From Dehalococcoidia bacterium (GTDB taxonomy: Bacteria; Chloroflexota; Dehalococcoidia; Dehalococcoidales; G020351185): a DNA stretch of 22,432 nt. Both the position numbers and the translations under genes were made by a program. The notes under the pieces are model-generated. The model saw nothing but the letters and a program-made list of their open reading frames with translations, was not told the origin of the DNA and did no database searches. The stretch is taken from positions 1-22,432 of the forward strand of contig DAOVXW010000001.1 in assembly GCA_030635945.1 (NCBI GenBank), written 5' to 3'. Positions 1-5,639 of this stretch are shown here, in pieces. Numbering within the stretch: position 1 is the stretch's first letter; each line of letters opens with the position of its first letter.

Positions 1-186
1 CAACTCCTTTGGGAGGCGGTAAACGGCATAGAGGCGGAGCTTGTTATCGTCGGGGGAATAGGTGCCGGTGTAGTCGCTGTTGGTTTCGGCGGCATTCATA
101 GCGTCAATAACGTTTTCGCCAGGGCCAGTAAGAATGGCATGGTCAAAGAATTCTTTACCTAAATTGTTTTCGTCGAAGTCTGGCAT
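1..186 (-). CDS. Partial hypothetical protein, 3' end outside the window
   Basis: An ATG at 184-186 (reverse strand) opens a frame with no stop for 62 codons up to the window edge. It begins MPDFDENNLGKEFFDHAIL and continues with an acidic, Asn/Tyr-rich stretch (NSDYTGTYSPDDNKLRLYAVY). An ACACAGGAGC leader lies just upstream, resembling the SD leaders of the other leftward genes. I do not recognise a family. It is the last visible member of the leftward small-gene cluster. Confidence 0.7.
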   Translation of the reverse strand, partial: MPDFDENNLGKEFFDHAILTGPGENVIDAMNAAETNSDYTGTYSPDDNKLRLYAVYRLPKEL

Positions 187-231
187 GGTGGCTCCTGTGT
201 CTGGTTTAGTACTTTAGTGCGGGGGATGGTC

Positions 232-456
232 TCATGGTTTGGCGTAACTGTCAAGCAATAGATTCGCTCGACGTATCAGGCTTGGCAAATTTTTGTGTCC
301 TTTACGGTTTGCCCAGCGCAACCTTAAAGACATTCGAAAAAGCTTGTCACCTAAACTGTAGGGCTGACGGGAATTGGTTTTGGATACGGCCCGGCTTACT
401 TCGTCGATCAACAATAATAAGGCGAAATCATGTTGGCTAAAATCCCAGACTTTCAT
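232..456 (-). CDS. Hypothetical basic protein, 74 aa
   Basis: MKVWDFSQHDFALLLLIDEV at the N-terminus is followed by a strongly basic middle and C-terminal part (FRMSLRLRWANRKGHKNLPS). It is preceded by AATAGGAGCAACTGAAA, a good SD with about 9 nt spacing, which favours this strand over an overlapping forward frame. It lies in the leftward cluster with short gaps on both sides. No family recognised. The hydrophobic patch FALLLLI is too short to be a convincing membrane segment. Confidence 0.6.
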   Translation of the reverse strand: MKVWDFSQHDFALLLLIDEVSRAVSKTNSRQPYSLGDKLFRMSLRLRWANRKGHKNLPSLIRRANLLLDSYAKP

Positions 457-484
457 TTTCAGTTGCTCCTATTTAAGGCTCTTT

Positions 485-700
485 TCACAACCTAGTCTCT
501 GGCACAGGCTCGCCCAGCCCCTTTAGTTTGTCCATTAGGTCATTAAATTTATACTTTGAGGCGGCTATGTCCGGGCGCATATAATGGTAAAAAGTAAGCC
601 CGCAGTTGACATACTTAGGCAAGGTGGTGGCCCTGATGTAGTGATACTTAGCTCGACGTTTCAACCACCAGATTTTTATAGATTTCACCATTTGTCCCAT
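485..700 (-). CDS. Hypothetical protein, 71 aa
   Basis: A basic N-terminal half (MGQMVKSIKIWWLKRRAKYH) is followed by YIRATTLPKYVNCGLTFYHY and an acidic/Pro-rich tail. The start at 700 has AAGGAACAGGG upstream; an in-frame ATG three codons in is an alternative. It overlaps the 3' end of the upstream gene (685-918) by 16 bp, which suggests translational coupling. The family is not recognised. Confidence 0.6.
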   Translation of the reverse strand: MGQMVKSIKIWWLKRRAKYHYIRATTLPKYVNCGLTFYHYMRPDIAASKYKFNDLMDKLKGLGEPVPETRL

Positions 701-918
701 CCCTGTTCCTTTGCCAGCTTGCGGTAAACCTTATCCTGTTTAGCCTGGAGAACTTTTATTTTATTCTCCGCCCCTTTGAGTAAGTGGGTTTCATATCCAC
801 TATTCCAGGCTTTCCAGCCACCTTCAGTATTTTTCGGGTCGTTCTCTATTAAACCTATAGCGCGTTCAATCGCGTCGTAAGTTTTCAGGGCTTTAATGTT
901 GACCTGGGAGAAGTGCAT
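685..918 (-). CDS. Hypothetical protein, 77 aa
   Basis: I chose the ATG at 916-918 (MHFSQVNIKALKTYDAIERA) rather than a longer frame from 990, because ACACATAGGAGC sits just upstream and the longer form would overlap the neighbouring gene heavily. The protein looks all-helical. Its C-terminal half (AENKIKVLQAKQDKVYRKLA) is rich in Lys and Gln and could form a coiled coil. A GGWKAWNSGYETHLLKG stretch lies in the middle. No family recognised. Leftward cluster, coupled to the gene ending at 485. Confidence 0.65.
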   Translation of the reverse strand: MHFSQVNIKALKTYDAIERAIGLIENDPKNTEGGWKAWNSGYETHLLKGAENKIKVLQAKQDKVYRKLAKEQGWDKW

Positions 919-931
919 GATCGGGGCGCTC

Positions 932-1129
932 CTATGTGTTAGGTAAAGATACAGCAACCCTTTTAAAGTCGCCGCAATCCACATAAGCATAGCCTAAGCC
1001 TGCTTTAACAAACTCGCGCTCTGTACCCGTAAAAGCATTGGAAGGGCTATGAAATACTTGCTCGTGATGAAAGGGTTTGATTTGCTTATAGCCCTTGCAA
1101 ATACAGTCGTTGGGTAGCTGGGTTTTCAT
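932..1129 (-). CDS. Hypothetical protein, 65 aa
   Basis: Reads MKTQLPNDCICKGYKQIKPF and ends in a short beta-like part (GLGYAYVDCGDFKRVAVSLP). The SD ACACATAGGAG lies about 10 nt upstream. It is the first gene of the leftmost leftward cluster, preceded by the hairpin at 1162-1198. Three Cys and two adjacent His residues are present, but not in a clear zinc-binding spacing. Family not recognised. Confidence 0.65.
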   Translation of the reverse strand: MKTQLPNDCICKGYKQIKPFHHEQVFHSPSNAFTGTEREFVKAGLGYAYVDCGDFKRVAVSLPNT

Positions 1130-1161
1130 GGTTGGTCACTCCTATGTGTGTAAGAAAATAA

Positions 1162-1198
1162 CCCCCGCCAGATACCCTGTAAGGGTATCTGGCGGGGG
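1162..1198 (-). terminator. Perfect 17-bp GC-rich hairpin, candidate terminator or attenuator
   Basis: Positions 1162-1178 and 1182-1198 are exact inverted repeats (CCCCCGCCAGATACCCT and its complement) around a 3-nt centre. Read leftward, the stem is followed by TTATTTTCTTAC, an interrupted T-run, so it could stop or attenuate leftward transcripts just before the gene at 1129. Read rightward, the nearest T-run is 15 nt away, so rightward termination is less likely. It could also be a folded leader element. Confidence 0.6.
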
Positions 1199-1284
1199 CC
1201 GAACTGTCAAACGTTATTTTTTTGCCCTTTCCCTCCTATGTGTAACCGATTTAGAGTTAAACCGTACCTGAAAGCGGGGTATTA

Positions 1285-1296
1285 GTCAACAAGTTA
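1285..1296 (-). promoter_or_regulatory. Operator-like motif, copy 1, over a leftward TTGACT
   Basis: GTCAACAAGTTA on the forward strand reads TAACTTGTTGAC leftward and overlaps a possible -35 (TTGACT). The -10 at 17-bp spacing (TACGGT) is poor, so the promoter is tentative. The same 12-mer recurs at 1444-1455 and 1469-1480, and in 11 of 12 positions at 6457-6468. Confidence 0.45.
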
Positions 1297-1397
1297 ATCT
1301 ATTTTAGGTTATTTTTCCCGCAGGGTTAAACGTGCTGCATTAACCTAGGTAAAACAAATCGTTTAAATGGGGTTAAAGAATCAGGGTTTCTCAGAAA

Positions 1398-1421
1398 AAA
1401 GTGTGAGCTGGATCACACTTT
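1398..1421. promoter_or_regulatory. CRP/Vfr-like box
   Basis: AAAGTGTGA-N6-TCACACTTT is a perfect 9-bp-arm palindrome that contains TGTGA-N6-TCACA, the established core of CRP-family sites. It lies between the operator-like copies, in the control region of the leftward cluster. That a host CRP homologue binds here is inference; no -10 at a canonical class I or II distance is obvious. Confidence 0.6.
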
Positions 1422-1443
1422 GGAAAATCTCAAAAACAGGCCA

Positions 1444-1480
1444 GTCAACAAGTTAGATCGGGAGGGGGTAACTTGTTGAC
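1444..1480. promoter_or_regulatory. Inverted pair of the operator-like motif
   Basis: GTCAACAAGTTA (1444-1455) and TAACTTGTTGAC (1469-1480) form a 12-bp inverted repeat with a 13-bp G-rich spacer. Each arm ends in a TTGAC(A/T) that faces outwards, as expected for divergent promoters with a shared repressor site. The rightward -35 TTGACA is at 1476-1481, but no good -10 follows. This could be the binding region of an unidentified phage repressor. Confidence 0.5.
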
Positions 1481-1512
1481 AAAAAGCTGAAAAAGCCTAA
1501 TTGCTCCTATAT

Positions 1513-1737
1513 ACGTAAACGAATTAAAAAATGGGTTAATAGCTTTACAGCGTATAGGTTTAAAGGTAAATGGCTCTAATTAGTTTGCGTGCTCCTGATG
1601 AACAAAAATCGATGCGGGGGCCAGGTTTCGGAAAATTTAAAAAATACCGTCTCCGAGTTGGAGACACGATTGCGAGAAAAAACGCCTACTTAATGGAGGC
1701 TCGGCGAAAAGTTCAACAATAACACGTAAACGAATTA
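1513..1737 (+). repeat. 14-bp direct repeats flanking the 50-aa frame
   Basis: ACGTAAACGAATTA occurs exactly at 1513-1526 and 1724-1737. A related but diverged string (GTAACCGATTTA) follows the orphan SD leader near 1242. Copy 1 also follows a CTCCTATAT string, so it sits in a context like that of the leftward leaders. Function unknown; a binding site or the footprint of a small duplication are both possible. Confidence 0.5.
1570..1722 (+). CDS. Possible small basic protein, 50 aa
   Basis: An ATG at 1570 opens a 50-codon frame ending in TAA: MALISLRAPDEQKSMRGPGF, then a Lys/Arg-rich part (GKFKKYRLRVGDTIARKN) and a helical tail. Upstream AGGTTTAAAGGTAA offers AGG-type SDs, one too close and one at about 10 nt. 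It is flanked by two copies of a 14-bp direct repeat (1513-1526 and 1724-1737) and lies downstream of the inverted operator-like pair. This could be a small DNA- or RNA-binding regulator, or a chance frame. It would be the only rightward gene left of 6641. Confidence 0.42.
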   Translation: MALISLRAPDEQKSMRGPGFGKFKKYRLRVGDTIARKNAYLMEARRKVQQ

Positions 1738-2002
1738 CACGAAATAAAGCCTATATGTAGTATATATAATAATGTAAAAATAATTATTTTATTATATATA
1801 GAGGGTGTTTCGTAGGGATTTTGAGCTGTCGCATGACTGGAGTTGTATATAGAGGATATGGTGGGGTTTGAGTTGGTAGAGGGTTTTATAGAAGTTGAGG
1901 GTAATTGAGGGGGATTCCAGGCGGGTTTATCGGGTAGAGCTGTAGCGGGGTTGGGTAGAAATTGAATGGCTCAGAAAGGAAATTAGAGGGGATTTTGAGG
2001 TA

Positions 2003-2029
2003 GGGTAATTTGGGGCAAGGGGTTAAGGG
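2003..2029 (+). other. Potential G-quadruplex motif
   Basis: Four G-runs of 3-4 bases (2003-2005, 2012-2015, 2019-2022, 2027-2029) are separated by loops of 6, 3 and 4 nt, which meets the usual G3+N1-7 rule. It lies inside the C-depleted block. Folding is not shown by sequence alone. Confidence 0.5.
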
Positions 2030-2042
2030 TAATAATGTAAAT

Positions 2043-2061
2043 GCGAATGATTATTATTTAG
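2043..2061. promoter_or_regulatory. Weak Fur-like site
   Basis: The sequence from 2040, AATGCGAATGATTATTATTT, resembles Fur boxes with a well-conserved left half (GAATGAT) and a degraded right half; about 12 of 19 positions match GATAATGATAATCATTATC. Weaker than the neighbouring copies. Confidence 0.35.
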
Positions 2062-2139
2062 ATTTAGAGGGTTTTATGGTTTGAGGCCTGGGGAATTTCT
2101 ATAAAGGTCTATAATGATTTTTCTGGCCAGGGTGTAGAT

Positions 2140-2158
2140 GAGAATAGGAATCATTCTC
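2140..2158. promoter_or_regulatory. Fur-like box, copy 1
   Basis: GAGAATAGGAATCATTCTC matches 14 of 19 positions of the classical Fur box, with symmetric T-to-G and A-to-C changes in the two arms. No gene starts nearby on the forward strand; on the reverse strand it lies downstream of the 2240-2416 gene. Its role as a promoter operator is therefore unclear. Confidence 0.5.
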
Positions 2159-2222
2159 ATTTGGGTTATTTGGATATTTCAGGATCGAGGTGAAACTGAA
2201 TATATTATGTAAAGTTGGTAAT

Positions 2223-2241
2223 GAGAATAGGAATCATTCTC
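2223..2241. promoter_or_regulatory. Fur-like box, copy 2
   Basis: Same 19-mer as at 2140-2158. The full palindrome AATGAGAAT-N7-ATTCTCATT spans 2220-2244 with perfect 9-bp arms. The stop codon of the leftward 58-aa gene lies within it. Confidence 0.5.
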
Positions 2242-2416
2242 ATTTGGGTTTGAGGTCGGTATCAAGAAACCTTTTTATCTGTTCTTTGTTTATTTTGCTA
2301 GGTTTGGTTTTCTCTTTACAGCAAAAGTAAGCAAAGCTTAGCCCGTTAATAATTTTACCATTTAATGCCCACATAGTATGGGGGCCCTTTCCTACTTGTT
2401 GCCTTTCTAGTTTCAT
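2240..2416 (-). CDS. Hypothetical basic protein, 58 aa
   Basis: An ATG at 2414-2416 (reverse) opens a 58-codon frame: MKLERQQVGKGPHTMWALNG, then KIINGLSFAYFCCKEKTKPS, ending INKEQIKRFLDTDLKPK. The upstream CGAGGCCCATCAA gives only a weak SD. The composition (Lys-rich, balanced hydrophobics) looks like a real small phage protein. It is the last gene of a leftward cluster and ends inside a Fur-like palindrome. Family not recognised. Confidence 0.55.
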   Translation of the reverse strand: MKLERQQVGKGPHTMWALNGKIINGLSFAYFCCKEKTKPSKINKEQIKRFLDTDLKPK

Positions 2417-2482
2417 TTGATGGGCCTCGCTCGGTTTGTGGTAAATATTGGGAAGCTTACCAGGCAGGTAAGCTTCACGATA

Positions 2483-2578
2483 TCAGCCAACTAAAAAGGC
2501 CAGTAAACAAAGGAAGGTTACAAGGCCTATAAAGGCGCGTAACGTCTTAAACTGTGAGTTGAGGTCATAGGGTAGCAC
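2483..2578 (-). CDS. Possible 31-aa single-pass membrane peptide
   Basis: A GTG at 2576-2578 follows AGGAGCAATCCCC, a strong SD with correct spacing. The 31-codon product ends in a clear hydrophobic segment (AFIGLVTFLCLLAFLVG) that would span the inner membrane. Its start overlaps the end of the upstream gene (2565-2789) by 14 bp, suggesting coupling. A longer in-frame version from a TTG at 2689 lacks an SD. No family recognised. Confidence 0.5.
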   Translation of the reverse strand: MLPYDLNSQFKTLRAFIGLVTFLCLLAFLVG

Positions 2579-2789
2579 GGGGATTGCTCCTGTTTGAGGG
2601 CTGTTTGAGGGCCTTGTGGGTAGTAATAAATAGCAAGCCAGCAATTTTTGCGATTGCTGAAACCGTGCTAGCGGGTTGGTATTTTCCAAGCTCGATTAAA
2701 TATTGGTTAGCTTCGAATCTTTTCCCTGACTTGTTAAGCTCAGATAATCGATTGGCGCTTAAAGTTATTTCGGCTGTAGATAATGACAT
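2565..2789 (-). CDS. Hypothetical protein, 74 aa
   Basis: MSLSTAEITLSANRLSELNK is followed by GKRFEANQYLIELGKYQPAS and a moderately hydrophobic part (AIAKIAGLLFITTHK). The start is supported by GAGGTATT nine nt upstream, the same SD type used by the neighbouring leftward genes; this is why I prefer it to the overlapping forward frame at 2584-2832. Probably co-transcribed with 2815-3231. Function unknown. Confidence 0.6.
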   Translation of the reverse strand: MSLSTAEITLSANRLSELNKSGKRFEANQYLIELGKYQPASTVSAIAKIAGLLFITTHKALKQPSNRSNPRATL

Positions 2790-2814
2790 GATTGTTAATA
2801 CCTCAGGTTGTGGG

Positions 2815-3231
2815 TTAATTGTTGGGGATTAAGGCCAGGTAGTTGGGCAATATTTCTTTGTAGATTTGTTGGGTTGAATGACAGCTTGTTGCGCTGTCTA
2901 ATGTAGCTTTTTTGTAAGCTAAATTTTTAGCGAGGGCCTGCATTAATGTTAAAGCTTTAACACGACTAATAGCCTTTACTTGTCCGTATAAGCCATGCAG
3001 AAATAGAGTGTTAGACTCGCGCAAAGCAAAAGTGCTGGCGCAGTCTAAGTCTCTCAAAGTTTCTATGTTGTCGAATAGTTCTAAATCCGTACCGCTGTTC
3101 CGGCTAGCATGTAAAAATTCACCCCTGTAACCGCGAAGACTGGCGCGGTCAAGCTTCAGCAGGCCCTCCTGGCAATAAGCCAGATGAGGCAATACAGCCT
3201 TTTTGATTTGCATGTAATATGTTTTAGACAT
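2815..3231 (-). CDS. Hypothetical protein, 138 aa
   Basis: Begins MSKTYYMQIKKAVLPHLAYC and is probably mainly helical, with a middle part around LELFDNIETLRDLDCASTFA. The SD GAGAGGTATTTACC is good. It is the first gene after the terminator at 3404-3433, so it starts its own leftward unit; the Fur-like site at 3369-3387 lies about 140 bp upstream of its start codon. I do not recognise the family and see no catalytic motif. Confidence 0.7.
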   Translation of the reverse strand: MSKTYYMQIKKAVLPHLAYCQEGLLKLDRASLRGYRGEFLHASRNSGTDLELFDNIETLRDLDCASTFALRESNTLFLHGLYGQVKAISRVKALTLMQALAKNLAYKKATLDSATSCHSTQQIYKEILPNYLALIPNN

Positions 3232-3368
3232 GGTAAATACCTCTCTCTTTGTGGTGAATAAATAGATCCTTTCGCCCTGTTCGCGGCGCGGCTCTAATGA
3301 ACTTTTTACAAAAAATTTTCAAAATTTTATTCCTAATCCGTCCCTATTTTTTCAGATAAACTGTAAAT

Positions 3369-3387
3369 GTAAATAATAATCATTCTC
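3369..3387 (-). promoter_or_regulatory. Fur-like box in the promoter region of the 138-aa gene
   Basis: GTAAATAATAATCATTCTC matches 15 of 19 positions of the classical Fur box, the best score in the window. It lies between the terminator of the upstream unit and the start of the gene at 3231, in AT-rich DNA where the leftward promoter must be. Regulation by Fur is inference. Confidence 0.5.
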
Positions 3388-3403
3388 ATTTAGAACATAT
3401 TTG

Positions 3404-3433
3404 AAAAAACCGAGGGCGCATACTCCGCCCTCG
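3404..3433 (-). terminator. Intrinsic terminator of the DUF932 operon
   Basis: An 8-bp stem (CGAGGGCG and CGCCCTCG, 3411-3418 and 3426-3433) with a 7-nt loop is followed leftward by G and six T. It stands just after the stop of the DUF932 gene (3453). This is a textbook Rho-independent terminator. Confidence 0.9.
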
Positions 3434-3452
3434 AAAAGTTTCACCATGAATC

Positions 3453-4442
3453 CTACGCCGCGATTTTCAAAGCCTCATTGAAGGCGTTAGCTTTCAACAG
3501 CGCGCCGGTGCCGAACTGACCACTGTTAAAACGGTTTTCATCACTACGCGCCCTGGTACTAAAATCAACGTGATTAGTAACCGCATTGACCGCACCCCAC
3601 ATCGTACCGCGTGAGCTTTCCAGTTCAGCGCCTGGGCCAGCTCTATAAAGGTGCATCAGCTTCGAGGTTACCCGGTCAAGCGTCTTCTCGTTGCTTACAT
3701 TGCCTTTATCGTCAACCTTGGCATACAACCCGATAAAGTACTTGATCGCGTCCTGGTCGCTGATATGAGCCTGCGAGAGCGTATCTGCGTCTTGGGCGAA
3801 CGCTTCCAGACGTTCATCAACTAACCCCAGTTCAGACTTAACAGAGTTAGCGTTAAACTGGCGAGAGTGTGGGACCTTAATTGCGGCCTTACCTTCATTG
3901 TTGCCTACTGCCATGGTCAAGGTGTTATTGCAAACCACACGAACGCTATTAAACCCGGCTGTTGTACTCATGGTGCCGTCGTTAGCAGTAGCAAGTAGTA
4001 GGTAGCTTTTAAGCTTGTCGTTATCCCCTACTGTAAGATCCAGATTGCATCTGGCCAGGGCCCAGATTTTGGAACCCCCAGCCAGACTACCGGCGGTCTC
4101 GATAGTAAACCGGGAACCGTCAACCAGATCGCGGTAAAACTCCAGAGTGTCGCCAGGCTGCATTAGCTGGAATCGATCTGAGCCAATGCCGATTTCTTCT
4201 TGTGTATCTGAGCGAACGTGAGCAAATCGATTTTTAATAACCCTAGGGATCATATTCCCGTCTTCGTCTCTAGCGCCAAACATGATTGGGCGTTTCTGTA
4301 TGTGCCAATCTAACCCGGCGGCCATTTTCCACTCGTCCAGCGTAGAGTCAGGGTTAAGCTGTTGACCGAGACCATGCCACGGGGTTTTGCCCGTGTAAGC
4401 CATATTATCTCTACCATTACTTTCGTCTATTTGATGTGCCAT
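3453..4442 (-). CDS. DUF932 phage/plasmid-like protein
   Basis: A 329-aa protein with the hallmark N-terminus of the DUF932 / phage-plasmid-like (TIGR03299) family: MAHQIDES, then AYTGKTPWHGLGQQL, and further VRSDTQEEIGIGSDRFQLMQ. It continues through AGSLAGGSKIWALARC and FNSVRVVCNNTLTMA, both typical of the family. The length is close to that of family members. Its molecular role is not established; such genes are common on phages and plasmids, often near replication or recombination genes. The start has AAAAGGTAT upstream. It is the last gene of the leftward unit 5888-3453 and is followed by a strong terminator. Confidence 0.9.
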   Translation of the reverse strand: MAHQIDESNGRDNMAYTGKTPWHGLGQQLNPDSTLDEWKMAAGLDWHIQKRPIMFGARDEDGNMIPRVIKNRFAHVRSDTQEEIGIGSDRFQLMQPGDTLEFYRDLVDGSRFTIETAGSLAGGSKIWALARCNLDLTVGDNDKLKSYLLLATANDGTMSTTAGFNSVRVVCNNTLTMAVGNNEGKAAIKVPHSRQFNANSVKSELGLVDERLEAFAQDADTLSQAHISDQDAIKYFIGLYAKVDDKGNVSNEKTLDRVTSKLMHLYRAGPGAELESSRGTMWGAVNAVTNHVDFSTRARSDENRFNSGQFGTGALLKANAFNEALKIAA

Positions 4443-4521
4443 AACGTGATACCTTTTCAGTTATTTATGATGCGAAATTGCATCGTCAAGCCCGCTAATA
4501 GATAACGGGCTCGGCGCTACA

Positions 4522-5193
4522 CTATGCAACTACTAAGGCCGCTACAGCTTCCCAGATTCGCGCACGCGAGGCGGAATCACTACCCCTGCCTATCATCTCC
4601 GCAAAGACTTTCAGGGCGTCCCGTTGCTCTGTGGTCGTGCTGTCTATCGCATTGACTAGTGTTACTAGCTGATCTGATAGCAATGCGGTCATGGGGTCGC
4701 CCACGGGATTAGCCAGTATTTCTTGGATGACGGGTAAGGGCTTAGGTTTAAGGGCCTGATTAGAAGGTTTCGAAATGTCAGGCCCACGAGTAGGTAAAGG
4801 AGTGTTAAAAGCCGTTTTAGCACTCAGAGGATGCTTATCCACCAGTGACATAATATTGACCGGCTCAGAGGGTTTGATCACTACCCCTGGCTTATGCGCT
4901 GGAATATCGGCTGGCTTATCAATGTTGATACTTGAGCCAGGCGCCGGAGCTTCTTCTTCCCAGCTCATAGCGTCCGCCCATTGATTTGCTACGCTGTCAA
5001 CGGTTACAGGGATTCCAGCAAGAGGAGAAATGCCCCGCATATTTTCTTGAGGAGTGGGCAAGCTAGCGCAATCCATGCACTCAACAACGCCTTTTGATAC
5101 CCATTTCATAGCCTCGCCCTTTAGGATATGAGCCCGGCAATTGCTGCACCGCCCATCAAATCGGCTTGTCATAATTTTAGGTGATTTTTTCAT
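4522..5193 (-). CDS. Zinc-ribbon protein with a disordered middle, 223 aa
   Basis: I start it at the ATG at 5191-5193 (MKKSPKIMTSRFDGRCSNCR), which has AAAGGTAAACACC upstream; a frame 24 codons longer has no such SD. Cys16-x2-Cys19 and Cys39-x2-Cys42 form a likely zinc ribbon. A long Pro/Ser-rich, probably disordered stretch follows, then a helical C-terminus (LLSDQLVTLVNAIDS onward). It could bind nucleic acid or a protein partner; the function is not known. A weak 6-bp hairpin (4489-4511) lies downstream, before the DUF932 gene. Confidence 0.7.
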   Translation of the reverse strand: MKKSPKIMTSRFDGRCSNCRAHILKGEAMKWVSKGVVECMDCASLPTPQENMRGISPLAGIPVTVDSVANQWADAMSWEEEAPAPGSSINIDKPADIPAHKPGVVIKPSEPVNIMSLVDKHPLSAKTAFNTPLPTRGPDISKPSNQALKPKPLPVIQEILANPVGDPMTALLSDQLVTLVNAIDSTTTEQRDALKVFAEMIGRGSDSASRARIWEAVAALVVA

Positions 5194-5265
5194 GGTGTTT
5201 ACCTTTATAGGTTTTGGTTGATACTGGCTAGCGGGATGGATTGGCAACCCGCTAGACGCTATCAA

Positions 5266-5457
5266 CTATTCGCCGTATTTATTGAGGGCCAGAATTTCTT
5301 TCAATTGTTTGATTTGAAACTCTAAGGGTTGCGGGGCCTTACTCGGATTATCATGTGCTTCTACCAGCCAGTGCGCTATCATACGCAAGCGGTCGGTGGT
5401 GCGCTCCAGGTTGTGAGCTTGTTGTGATGCGTGTTGTAAAGTGGATGCTAGTGACAT
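5266..5457 (-). CDS. Hypothetical helical protein, 63 aa
   Basis: The start at 5455-5457 (MSLASTLQHASQQAHNLERT) is chosen over a longer frame from 5499 because AAGGTAACC precedes it and the longer form would overlap the gene 5463-5636. The protein is predicted helical, with TDRLRMIAHWLVEAH and LEFQIKQLKEILALNKYGE. Its SD overlaps the stop of the upstream gene, so it is probably coupled. No family recognised. Confidence 0.7.
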   Translation of the reverse strand: MSLASTLQHASQQAHNLERTTDRLRMIAHWLVEAHDNPSKAPQPLEFQIKQLKEILALNKYGE

Positions 5458-5462
5458 GATGG

Positions 5463-5636
5463 TTACCTTATGGTTTGTGAAGGGTAAAGGATGTGGCATT
5501 GATTAACCGGTACAACCAGGCATGCGCCCGTTTCTGGATGCTCGATGCGGGCGTAGTCGCTACCGATTAGGTTAGTTAGGATATACAGGCCTGATAGATT
5601 GGCTTGGGTGGGGTGCGTGTAAGAGACTGTTTTCAT
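5463..5636 (-). CDS. Hypothetical small beta-rich protein, 57 aa
   Basis: An ATG at 5634-5636 (reverse) gives 57 codons: MKTVSYTHPTQANLSGLYIL, then NLIGSDYARIEHPETGACLV and a short tail. It has AAAGGGC seven nt upstream, starts 3 bp after the gene 5640-5888 and ends 5 bp before the next start. It therefore fills a gap in the leftward operon exactly. The pattern suggests a small beta-barrel or SH3-like fold, but no family is recognised. Confidence 0.75.
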   Translation of the reverse strand: MKTVSYTHPTQANLSGLYILTNLIGSDYARIEHPETGACLVVPVNQCHILYPSQTIR

Positions 5637-5639
5637 GGC

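Larger units (their letters stand above)
1130..1569. other. Intergenic control region, left
   Basis: About 440 bp without a supported gene. It holds, from left to right: a perfect 17-bp hairpin (1162-1198), an orphan ACACATAGGAG leader (1233-1243 reverse) with no start codon after it, an operator-like GTCAACAAGTTA (1285-1296), repeated GGTTAAA words, a symmetric CRP-like box (1398-1421) and an inverted pair of the operator-like motif (1444-1480). Leftward transcription of the 1-1129 genes probably starts here, and rightward transcription of the 50-aa frame at 1570 may do so too. Confidence 0.6.
1801..2100 (-). promoter_or_regulatory. C-depleted, G-rich block; candidate Rho-loading (rut) region for leftward RNA
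   Basis: By hand count these 300 bases contain about 113 G and only about 18 C on the forward strand. A leftward transcript would therefore be C-rich and G-poor, the established signature of Rho utilisation sites, and it would come from the gene cluster ending at 2240. No intrinsic terminator is visible after that cluster. Rho-dependent termination is inference; a G-rich structural element on the other strand is the alternative. Confidence 0.45.
1723..2239. other. Non-coding stretch: C-poor block and Fur-like palindromes
   Basis: About 517 bp in which I find no credible gene on either strand; the longest reverse ATG frames here are under 20 codons. It starts with an AT-rich part (1745-1800), passes into the C-poor/G-rich block (1801-2100) and ends with Fur-like sites at 2043 and 2140, with a third at 2223 just beyond. 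Confidence 0.6.
2138..2250. repeat. 30-bp perfect direct repeat carrying a Fur-like palindrome
   Basis: Positions 2138-2167 and 2221-2250 are identical over 30 bp. Each copy contains the palindrome AATGAGAAT-N7-ATTCTCATT or nearly so, followed by TTGGGTT. The right copy overlaps the 3' end of the leftward gene 2240-2416. The two copies are 83 bp apart. Confidence 0.8.

Noticed and set aside
234..440. Forward frame of 68 codons opposite the 232-456 gene
   Set aside because: No SD, lies fully antisense to a frame with a good SD, and the product has no phage-like pattern.
2220..2244. AATGAGAAT-N7-ATTCTCATT as a transcription terminator
   Set aside because: The stem is AT-rich and no T-run follows on either strand; an operator fits better.
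2584..2832. Forward frame of 82 codons with hydrophobic start
   Set aside because: Antisense to 2565-2789, which has the SD type used by its neighbours; the forward start has none.
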